Positions 51,306 to 61,349 of a DNA stretch of 64,000 bases are shown one piece after another; positions within the stretch are counted from its first letter, which is position 1; every line of letters begins with the position of its first letter. Position numbers and translations under genes: made by a program. The notes beneath the pieces were generated by a model. The model was not told the DNA's origin and ran no database searches. It worked only from the letters and a program-made list of their open reading frames with translations. The stretch is from Pseudorasbora parva (Eukaryota > Chordata > Actinopteri > Cypriniformes > Gobionidae): the NCBI RefSeq assembly GCF_024679245.1, contig NC_090186.1:41944569-42008568 (forward strand). Reading direction: 5' to 3'.

Positions 51306-52149
51306 TAGAGCCCAGCGCGGGACTGTTTTCTTCATCCCGCCCGCGCCCGCCGAATTTCTGACCATTACCGCCTGCTCCCGCAACGTATGTGTTACACTCC
51401 CGCCCGCTCCCGCAATATGTATGTCCACTCCCACCCGCAAAACTCTGAGAATTTATTCCCGCACAATAATAGAGATGCATTGATTTTGTGTCTTCTCCCA
51501 TCTTCTCCTGAAAAAACAAAACACGTAGGCCTATTTGTATTGATATTATTAAAGAGACTCATGGGGTTGTTTGTTTCGTTTCCCTGGCCTGCATGTAAAA
51601 AAAGAAAAAGAAAAAAAAAGAAAAAGAAAAAACAATACATTCAAATATAATTTCGTTTTTATCAAAAACTTTGCACATAAAAATAGACTGCTTTGCAAAA
51701 AAAAAAAAAAAAAAATTATATATATATATACACACACACACACACATAGTATGATAAACTAGGCTACATGAAAACTTTGACCGGGGAGAACAGAGCAGGT
51801 GTGTCGCCTCAACCCAGACGTGCTGGATTTGTGCCCATTGTAGATGAGTATTTTTGCACATTTGTCACAATGAACAAAGTCCAGCTCCTTTCCATCTTTA
51901 TCACAAACATTTGAGAAACTTCTCCAAATGTCAGACTTTCCTTGCTTAGCTTTTGTGCTGTAAATAACTTGTTTGAGGTTCTTTTCTACATCATCTATTG
52001 ACATCTTCTCCATCATGGTGCTAGGCAACCTCCCTATCCCGCTGTGTTTTTTTTAGCTGCTCATTCCCGCCCGCAGCAAAATTCAAACCGCCTGCTCCCG
52101 CGAGATTTGCGTTGGGTCCCGCGGGACCCAATCCCAATGCAGCCCTCTA
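51306..52149 (-). mobile_element. hAT element with BED zinc-finger remnant
   Basis: A perfect 8-bp duplication CTAGGGAG lies at 51298-51305 and 52150-52157. The termini are TAGAGCCCAGCGCGGGAC and, inverted, TAGAGGGCTGCATTGGGATT, sharing TAGAG with the element at 20577-21352. Between them are GC-rich CCCGCCCGC blocks and a minus-strand coding remnant. At 844 bp it is much shorter than an autonomous hAT (2.5-4 kb). Confidence 0.88.
51759..52028 (-). pseudogene. hAT transposase N-terminal BED zinc finger (truncated)
   Basis: An 89-residue frame contains SDIWRSFSNVCDKDGKELDF and then CDKCAKILIYNGHKSSTSG followed by LRRHTC. The aromatic W-x-F start, the C-x2-C pair and the H-x4-C pair are the BED finger of hAT transposases, which binds element ends. 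The RNase H-like catalytic core and dimerisation region are absent. It begins near a plausible Met (MPSTMMEKMSIDDVE). Whether it is expressed is unknown. Confidence 0.8.
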
Positions 52150-52199
52150 CTAGGGAGCGGGGACTTTTTTAGAGGACATTTTTTACCCAAAACTTCATT

Positions 52200-52467
52200 T
52201 AGACCCTGGCAAGACTTAAGATCCTAAACAAACTGTCCTAAACAAAATCCTAAACAGAACAATTAGAGTTCTCTGCATCACCTCACCCACTATAAATCAA
52301 GTAAGCATGTGAAATATCTACTATAGGACAGTACGCTTGCAATGTGCTGGTCTAGCATTTATGCCTACATTTGTTCCTAGCCTAAGAGATTCTCAAGCCA
52401 AATCGCAGTTCTAATTAGTGTACTACAGAATGCAATTGGCAGAAGTTGTTTTTGCACAGTGTACCAC

Positions 52468-52499
<32 letters not shown>

Positions 52500-54240
52500 T
52501 TCGCACCCATTTGTTACATTCGAAACCAACTGGCAGCGCTCAGAATGACCTCACAGGCTTGTCCTATTCACTGAACACATTATCTGGTATGATGACAGCT
52601 AGCTCCAAGCATTAGCAGCTGTTCTAAAACAAACCCACAGAGCAAACACTCCATAAGGCATGCATACAGGAAGAAAAAAAACATGTGAATCGCCTCAAGT
52701 GACCGTCTAGATTTGCCCATGTAGCCATCAGTAAAAGCCATACAAGATTTCAGAGAGCTTCATTATCTCTGGATGAAAGGACATGCAGGATGATTTTCCC
52801 TTTAATGGAACAGATTTTGACATGGCCACTGATCCTGCAGCAGGGAAGAGATGCACAAACACGCTTCTGTTTAACCATTGCCTGGCTAACCACTAACAAT
52901 ACTGTAGTATTGATCATCCAAAACTCACACAAATGTAGTGTTTATTAAATTAACCCTATATTAGGGCAATACAAGGACTTGAGTCTAAACATTACAAACT
53001 AAAAAAAGGCATTTTCTTTTCTAAATACAAAAAAAGAACAAAAGAAAAAGAAACAATGCACTTTCCCATCACCAGCATAGTACATTCTTTGTCACATTAT
53101 GTTTGTAGTAGCATACAAATTGGGATTAAGCACAAGTCTGATCTAAACTGATACAGATTATCAGACCATGTGAGAATAAAGAGCTGCTCTCCTCAGATTA
53201 ATTACTCTAGATCTCCAGAGAAATGTTAAAGTGATGAGAGACAGACGATGATACTAAGGGACGAATTGGTGCTGATAAAACGCTTACCCTCTGAACACCT
53301 GAAGTGGATCATTATTCTTTGAGACCTTTCCCTGCTCTATTATTTCACCTCTTTCCACTGCTGTATGGGTTGTTAAGTGTGGTTGTTCACAAGAGAGGAT
53401 TAGCATATGATTGTCACATTTATGTATTAAAATAGAACATAAAGAACACAAAACTCTGTTCATGTTATGCAAAAGGCAAAACAGTAAATGTTTTGTTCCA
53501 TTACCAATTTAGGCCATTTGACCTCACCTGAGAGTTCAGAATCAGTCTGCTCGATTACTTGGATATTTTCATCAGTATCACATTAGCCATCTGGTCCTCT
53601 TCAGTCAAAAAATTAAAATTAAAACAATATATGTTTTGAAATAGAATTTTTTTCAATGGGGAAAAATAACTAATAAAAGGTTTATAAATATTGCATAGGG
53701 TCATAAAATACCCCCTAAAATTATTATAGAACTAAAATAACAATATTACATTGGTTTTCCTGGGGGAGTTGCATTAACTCTTCTTTGGTCACTTTTGACC
53801 GCAAAGAAGCCAAGTGTGACCCTTAAACGAAGAGGACCAGAGGAACATTATCCTAAAGAATTCATCATTAAATCCATCTTCCTGAAATACAAGTATTTTA
53901 TTTGCAAACATCGTGTGTGCAATTCAAAGCTATATTTATAGATATATAAACATCAGAAGTTCCCTTAATATGTGCACTGTTCAAAACTTTCAGGGGATTT
54001 TTTCTTTAAGAAATTAATAGTTTTATTTAGCAAGGAGGCATTACATTGTATGCATTAGTAGCAAGACAGATGTTTAACTTTATTCAGCTTTTCTAAATTA
54101 AACAACACCAAGTTATTTTTACACATATAACAACAACAACAAAAAAAAGCTAAAGTGTCAGAGAGTAAAGTATCTAATGACTGCTTTAGTTTGGTGTAAT
54201 AAACCTTTACTAATGTTATGTACTTTTTTTTTGGTAGAGC
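52200..54240. other. Upstream flank of extl3, no gene recognised
   Basis: Contains poly(A) at 52468-52496 and otherwise unremarkable AT-rich sequence. No splice-linked coding segment or clear transposon terminus was found. Confidence 0.45.
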
Positions 54241-54246
54241 ATAGAG

Positions 54247-54834
54247 TAGTGTTGTCAAGAGCAGATTTTTCTATAAGTATCGATACTGAAATATCTGAAA
54301 TGGTTCCAAAACTCAATACAACTCCAATACAACAGCTGTTGCGATTTCTTGCTCTCTTTTCTCCGATTGACACACACCCACCTCCTCTCACCCACTCATC
54401 TCATTTGCATTTGTTGAATAGTGCTCAATTCAGTCCTTTCTATCTGATATTGCGTTTATTTATGCTACTACATTTAATTTTTTATTTGTTCTCATTTTAT
54501 TACTGAGTTTGAAATCAAGATTATGCAGACTAAGCTATTGCAACAAAATGAGACTATTGTAAAAACAAATACATTGAGTGAGAACATTAAGGTGAGATGA
54601 TTTTAACTAATCAATATTCATATAAAAGCCTAAAAAATCTGTTTATCATATAAAGTGATCAGAATACTTGGATTAACGATGTGTCATACCTTTTGAAGCT
54701 TGATATATTCATTGATTGACATGATTTCCAATGGATGGACAATATCTATATGGCAGTTTTTCCTGAAAATAGTATTGCATATCAATATTTTTCAAGATAT
54801 TCTATCAAAGTTATTCCAGTATCGTGACAACACA
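54247..54834. mobile_element. hAT-like MITE related to 24837-25317
   Basis: Left TAGTGTTGTCAAGAGCAG and right, inverted, TGTGTTGTCACGATACTGG. GTATCGATACTGAAAT after the left end resembles the other copy. No clear target duplication is visible. Confidence 0.5.
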
Positions 54835-55869
54835 AAAATGTAGAATATAGGCCTTGCAAAGCAGAATATTTTTTCCCAAGTGGACAGACAAGACCCAGCA
54901 TGCCTGAGCTCCGTCTCTGTGAATCGCCCAGCAATTAACATGAGGCTTTCTCTGAAGAACTTCTTCACACTGACCTGTGATCAGGTCCAGAAAGTTTTCC
55001 TGGAATAAAAAAAAAAACCTCTTCATCTAATCCTCACACTGCCTCAGGGTTGTGAAGGCAAAGCAAATTTACCACAAGCCAATATTTGACCAGTTTTGTA
55101 AATGGAAGGATTTTTTCCAGTCTGGCCACGGCTGAGTAGCAGCAAATATGGATGAAAGCAGGAAATTATGGATCCCTTATTATCAGTGCGAGCATATTTT
55201 ATGCAGTGCTGACATTTCCGACAACAAAGTAACCAATTTTCTCAGAGCGAAATTTGCTTTGAAGGCAAGAGTCCAAGAAGATCCAGTGTAAATACAAAAA
55301 AAAAGAAACGTTCTGTATTTTCATCAAATATCAGTCCCCACCAGCATACCACAGAACTTTCCTTCTCTCTTCCTCTTTTTCCACTTCCTCTCCAGCCAAA
55401 TTGAATGTTGCGTCAGCAAAACACACACCAAACGTGATGTTCAATAAAGAAAACCTCAATGCTATAATTTCTAATGTTAAGGTTAGTGATAAAAAAAACT
55501 ATCACTATAAAATATAAAACTGCATGCATAACAGCAGCTAAAATTACTCTAAAAACCTTAATAATTAGATAGTAGTGCCCCACACAAGCACTTTGATGGT
55601 GAGTTTTACACACTGTAAAACTTACACTCAATTAGTTCAATTAAATTAACTTCATAAAACTGACACATTAATCTGAATGTTCATTTTTGGAGTTTTGTGG
55701 ATTTGTTTACTACTAAATCTCCCACTTAATGTTAATCTTGCACAAAATGCATAATAATATAATACTTAATTTTGGCATTTACTGTCCCTTTTGAGTGTCA
55801 TGTGAAAGCATGCTGGGAAATTTAAATCCCAGTCTAGTTTCGGTTAAATTTAAGTGTGTCTAAATTCAA

Positions 55870-56586
55870 GGGTTACTTCAGCGATTAGCATTAAGCTTTA
55901 TATCAGTAGAAACCCAGGACTATATTTGAATGATCGTGCTCCCCCCCCCCCCCCCCCCCCCAATATCCCTTTGAGACGAGAGATTTATATATTTGATTTC
56001 TGGAAAAAATCCAGAGGCTAAAGACTACAGCCAGCAGGGGAGCTATTTCCGCATGTTTTTAACCCGCGCATGGGCGGTGGGATCGCACTCACAGCGCCCG
56101 GCTCAGACAGCTGCAGGCATTCATGTAAACGGAGCGGAGGAGCAAAGTGAGTGTTTCAACTTTTCCAATGAATTCTTATGAAAGTTAAGCTTCCAAAGGC
56201 ATGAACTCATCTCTTCGCTCATAATGAATGTAATCCGACTCCTGCTGCATTTGTGCCGTGACACTCATTCGGCCCACACTGTATTGAACAGACAAACTCA
56301 GTTTTTAATTATAGTGTCTGTTCTCTAACTGAACAAAATTATTTTATTATTATGAAAATGAAACCAACGGTAGGGCAAGTGATCCAGTAGCGGTGACTTT
56401 GGGCGTGGCCAGGGCAGTGAAGCAAAGTGCATTCTGGGAGTTGTTGTCTTTCATCCACGAGCCAAAAATACATTTTACGGCTTTTCTCAGATAAGAAGGC
56501 ACCAAATTCAAAAATAATTTCACATTTCTACTACATCAATGACCCAGTTTAAATACTGATTCATCTTCCCTGCGCTGAAGTACCCC
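55870..56586. mobile_element. MITE with GGG(T/G)TACTTCAGCG ends
   Basis: Left GGGTTACTTCAGCGATT and right, inverted, GGGGTACTTCAGCGCAGG. It lies next to TTCAA/TTTAA, perhaps a mutated TTAA target. The interior holds a poly(C) run (about 55941-55960) and a CpG-richer block near 56040-56130. Confidence 0.65.
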
Positions 56587-56638
56587 TTTAAAAGAAACAA
56601 GTTCATAAAACTCAATACAATTAAACAATACAGATTAC

Positions 56639-58206
56639 TTAAACGTGCAGTATGCAACTTTTGGCCACTAGGGGTCACTCATTCAAAATAATAACAACTG
56701 ACGTACTTTGGTGACGTCGGGAAAGTGCGTGGGCTCATGGGAGTTGTTGTCATTATTGCCACTGTCAACCAGCGAATCTGGCATCTCCAGCAGAAAACAT
56801 GTTCACTGACAAGGTAATTGTTACATTACATCTCTATTATTGTTAAGTTTAGTTACGGCTTTTCACTTTATGTAATGTCAATCTAATGAAATAGCAGCGA
56901 GCTACCGTTACTTAACAAACTTATCAGTAACGTTAGCTAATGTGTGAGACAGAATGTTGTGCGGGCGGTCGCTATGCCAACATACCTATAAGTTGGTAGG
57001 CTATGTAGACATATTAACCGCGCATCATAATTTAATTTGAGTTACTCAAATTATAGATATATTGACATGGCATCCGCGATTGTCGAACATTCTGTATATC
57101 AACTGTTCAATAAGGAAATAAATTTCAATTTAGTTTATCATTAACGTTACCAACATTAAACATAGTAAATGAGAGAACCAGCACCAGCTGTTGTTTATTG
57201 GAACACGCGCTGTGTCGCTCCCCACGTTCATCAATCATTCTAATAAACATTTATTTTGGAACTCAGAGATATATGAATAAGTAGATCATTATTAAATCAA
57301 TATTTTATGTAGCTAGTATTAACATATGATAAAAGTGACGGTCACCTTATATTAATTGACCAAGATAGTGGCATATTACCTTATGAAGCTAACGTTACTT
57401 TCTCCAGCTACATATAAAACCAATAATAGCTCGTCCATCTGCGTTTTACACATGACATCATCGTGTCACCAAATATACGGATAGAAATACTTTTGAATCA
57501 GTTTTTTAAAAAATAGCTCTTTCAGTCTCCAAAAATAGAGAATCCGCCTGTTTGAAAAGCCGATACAAAATGTATAACGTTACGCATTCAGCTAAACGCG
57601 TCTCAATGTGGTCAAGATCGCTATGCAATATGCAAACATACAGCATGTTATGATTATATGATAATTATGTTAGCTGAATGGTTACTTAAATGACCTGTTT
57701 ATTAAAACGAAAGCGAGATCAGCATCTCTCTGCAGTCCGAGCTTGTCACGAAGATTTCGCCATCTTTCAAAGGCTTCTCCAAGGTTTACACGTCTCTTGC
57801 TTCTTCTACTGTCCCAAAATCTTCTCGGGTCATTTTTTTCACCCGTACGTTTGCGCTTTGTTGAGCTGGCAAAACGTACAGGCAAAGAGTAGTCATGATC
57901 CATTATCATACAGACTTTTTTATACGGGTGTTCCCCTTATACTGTCAGTGTTCCTCTTTGAGTTTGGCGGTTCCGCCGAGTTCGCAGGAAGCAAGACGCA
58001 AACGTGGATATGACGTGAAAGACGGGCGACATAACGGAAATAAAGACACGGTCCGTGTCTTCGAATTAAAATATTAATTTCTCTGGATTTAGAAGTTAAT
58101 TGGAACTGTCGGGATAATGTAAACACACAACTTTAAAAAATATATAACATAGATATAGTGATCTTTTATATTTTTAATGCTGAAACATTACATATTGTGC
58201 CTTTAA
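56639..58206. mobile_element. TTAA-flanked Kolobok-like element
   Basis: The left end is TTAA then ACGTGCAGTATGCAAC. The inverted right end is TTAA then AGGCACAATATGTAATG. The ends resemble those of the 8051-11538 element. A minus-strand frame at 57682-57909 encodes a basic 75-residue piece ending EAFERWRNLRDKLGLQRDAD; it has no recognised catalytic motif. Confidence 0.6.
57682..57909 (-). CDS. Small basic ORF inside a TTAA element, function unknown
   Basis: It encodes 75 residues with a central basic run (RRSKRRVNLGEAFERWRNLR) and a predicted helical end (DADLAFVLINRS). Similar arginine/tryptophan-rich segments are found in fish transposon-associated hypothetical proteins, but I cannot name the family. 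It lies wholly inside the element at 56639-58206. It may be an exon or remnant of an autonomous relative. Confidence 0.35.
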   Translation of the reverse strand: MIMDHDYSLPVRFASSTKRKRTGEKNDPRRFWDSRRSKRRVNLGEAFERWRNLRDKLGLQRDADLAFVLINRSFK

Positions 58207-58800
58207 AATGTGTCAGTTTTAAGAAAAAAAGTTTCCACTACTAAAAATATTTAAGTAATTAAATAATAATATAATAATTAAATTAATGAGCTTACTCAAA
58301 TATTTGAAGTCAAAACCAATAAAAACTAAAATGTCAATGCAAAGTGAATGTTTCCCTACATCTCAATGATTCTTTATCAAATGTTTCTGTCAGAGTTGCT
58401 CTCCTTGACATCTAAGGAACATATTGCATAACACGGTCACTTCAGTTTATCATCTCAGAAATTTATACTAAGGGAAAATGAAATTCCAGACTGTATAAAA
58501 TAACTCAGCTGAGCAAAGAGGCATTAGGCGCACAGAAGTTAACTAGGACAAGCTTTTAGCAGGATCGATGTTCTACTTAAAGCAGTTTAACCATCAGACA
58601 GATGTTGAGCTGCACTTTGGGACATCTTCTCCGGGCAGGAAAAATTTGGCAGTACTTTTCTCCCAGATGATCTCCAGAACTCCATCAATGAGTCACTCTG
58701 TTCCTAATGCACTGCTGAAACGATATAGACCACTGAGGTAATACAGCCCGTCTCATTGAATTATCTTAGATGCATTCTGAGGCATGATGTCAATATGAAG

Positions 58801-59162
58801 TTAAAGGAGTAGTTCACTTTAGAATTTAAATGTTCAGATAATTTACACACTCCCACGTCATTCAAGATGTTCATGTCTTTCTTTCTTCAGTCAAAAAGAA
58901 ATTAAGGTTTTTGAGGAAAATATTCCGGGATTTTTCTCCATATTGTGGACTTGAATGTGCTTACAACGGTTTGAAGGTCCAAATTGCAGTATCAATGCAG
59001 CTTCCAACTGTTATAACACACTGAAGTCCAAAATATGGTGAAAAATCCTGGAATATTTTCCTCAAAAACTTTCTTTTCGACTGAATAAAGAAAGACATGA
59101 GTGAGTAAATTGTGAGTAAATTATCAGGAAATTTAAATTCTGAAGTGAACTAATCCTTTTAA
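58801..59162. mobile_element. TTAA palindromic MITE
   Basis: Left TTAAAGGAGTAGTTCACTT and right AAGTGAACTAATCCTTTTAA are inverted with TTAA at both ends. Arms pair through AATATTCC(G/A)GGATTTTT. It is the same end type as the copies at 23262 and 43363. Confidence 0.8.
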
Positions 59163-59169
59163 AAAAAAT

Positions 59170-60280
59170 TGTAAAATGCCAAAAGATGCAATACATTAAG
59201 TAAAAGAAAAAGTGGATCCCTACTTTTCATTCCTGTACTCTTACGATTTAAAAATGTGAAAGTAGGCCAATACGTTCTAAATGTTCTTTTATTATTGAAA
59301 AACTTCAGTTTTATGGTCAATAAATCTGCTTCCTCTGTCATCAATAAAAAAGGAAAGCTGAGCTGCTAACATTATATTGGCAAGAAGGGAAAAATAAACT
59401 CAGTATTGAAGACCTTGAAACACCTGGCTCACACATCTTATCTGCTCTTCTACGGAAAAGCTCCTAAAATATTTCAGTGGAAACAAAACAGCTGTGTTTA
59501 ATGAACTTAAGCTTGATCTATCAGAACGTTCTGCGTCAAATTCAACATTAGTAACAGCCTAGACAGGGATAGGCAAAAGCTTCTCTGAAGACACACATTT
59601 GGCTTTAAATAGTTCATGGAGAGTGAGTGCACACCGTATAATAATTCCCTTTGAGATATTCTCCGTCGGGATAGGTTCCACTTTAAGTTCTGCTCAGGCT
59701 GGATGCCTCAGAAATCATGTCAGATGACCGTGCATGGATAGTTTTCTTTGTCTAGCATGCACTAACAGGTCCCACCGTGAGACCTCTTACAGTGGGCTTG
59801 AGGCACATTCGCATCCTGTTTGCCCTGTCAGAGTTAGCAAGTAATCCAACTCCAATTTCTAACCGTTTCACCCTGATTTGGTGCACACGCCCAATGTCTT
59901 CCTTCAGGCAACAGACAATCCCACAAGGCCCACCTGTATTTCAGCCTGATGAAATAACATTCCTGATATGAAATCGAGTCTTCAGATTGATCCATGGAGA
60001 CGAGACACAGTCTGACTTATGATATTTTTAGTCCAAAAATGACATTACAGCCCATTACACGTTTGCAATCTATAAAAAAAATATATGTTTAGGATATCTA
60101 TTCATATGTATATCAAAGGACACAAATATTATAACTAAGTGTAAAAAAAAATGCCTTAAAGTTAATAATCTGGTCACATTATGCTGAATGTACTTATATT
60201 GTTATAAAATAATATCAACATGCAAAAAGGTTTAAAGGGTTCATGACACACAGTTTCTGCCAGTCTCATGTTAATCATGA
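59170..60280. other. No gene recognised
   Basis: AT-rich intergenic sequence with no splice-linked coding segment, terminal repeat or RNA gene visible. Confidence 0.45.
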
Positions 60281-60281
60281 G

Positions 60282-60467
60282 TACACTCTAAAAAAAATTC
60301 TAGTTAAAAAACAACCCAATGTTGGGTCAAATATGGATTAACCCAGCGATTGGGTTGTCTTAAGCAAATATTTAACCTAACCGCAAGATTAAAACAACCC
60401 AATTGCTGGGTTAGTCCATATTTGACCCAACATTGGGTTAAAACAACCCAACATTTTTTAGAGTGTA
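60282..60467. mobile_element. Palindromic MITE with TACACTCTAAAAA ends
   Basis: The ends are TACACTCTAAAAAAAATT and, inverted, TACACTCTAAAAAATGTT. Arms carry repeated AACCCAATGTTGGGTCAAAT and its mirror, giving an almost perfect 186-bp hairpin. Confidence 0.8.
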
Positions 60468-61109
60468 TCTATAGAGTAGTGTTGCATCCTTCATATCACA
60501 GAAGAGTCTTTAATTTTATCCTATTTATAAAAGAAGACAGATACACTGCACAGACGCTTTTCTGAAAGCAGCCGGGCTCATGCAGGCATGCAGCGGGTGG
60601 AGCTAAAGAGACACACACACAACATCATGGCATTATCCCTCGGTAACTTTCAATTCACTATACATTTGTGTTTTTCACATTATATATACACTTACACGCC
60701 GATTGCCAACAAAACACATATGATGGAGTTTCGCACACCGCCTGCCGCTTCCACTCGTGACCGGGAACAACGGACACACTTGCAGAACTCTGTTGCTGCT
60801 CTAGAAAACTAAACTGCATCCAGTTTCCTTAACGCTGGGTTATTGTGGAAGCTGAACAAGGTTATCTTTCCCTCACACCAGAAACACACTTCTTCGGTGA
60901 CATTGGGGATTTCATGGTCGGGGGAATGAGCGCTGCCGACGCCTCCTATAACGAGAACGAAGCTCATTGATGGCCATGCTCTTGCTCTGGTTTTGGTTGA
61001 TGTGTGTGTGTGTTTGTGGGCATGTTTTTGGACACATCACAAATGTGTATAATAACATGGGTATGACACAGGTATTACAAGTAGAGGGTGGCCTATGAGG
61101 ACATTGGTC

Positions 61110-61290
61110 ATGTCCCCACTTTTCAAAAGGCTTATAAATCATACAGGATGAGTTTTTTTGAGAAAGTAAAAATGCAGAAAGTTTCCTGTGATGGGTAGGT
61201 TTAGGGGCAGGGGCAGTAGGAGGATAGAAAATACGGTTTGTACAGTATAAAATCCATTACGCCAATGGAATGTCCCCATATGTCACAAAA

Positions 61291-61341
<51 letters not shown>

Positions 61342-61345
61342 ATTC
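61110..61345 (+). repeat. Dispersed repeat (copy of the 27070 unit) with (GT)n tail
   Basis: Shares CTTTTCAAAAGGCTTATAAA, ATCATACAGGATGAGTTTTT and GATGGGTAGGTTTAGGGGC with 27180-27260, and ends in a (GT)n tract at 61298-61340. In this copy the internal motif is present once. Confidence 0.75.
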
Positions 61346-61349
61346 GGGA

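Larger units (their letters stand above)
50905..52207. mobile_element. Outer MITE (CCGTTTCCACCAAAG end) interrupted by a hAT element
   Basis: The left part (CCCCGTTTCCACCAAAGTTA; GCGTTTCCATCACGG) and right part (GGGGACTTTTTTAGAGG) resemble a fish MITE whose middle reads GAACTTTGAAAAAGTACAAA. The hAT at 51306-52149 splits it. The outer borders are approximate. Confidence 0.4.
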
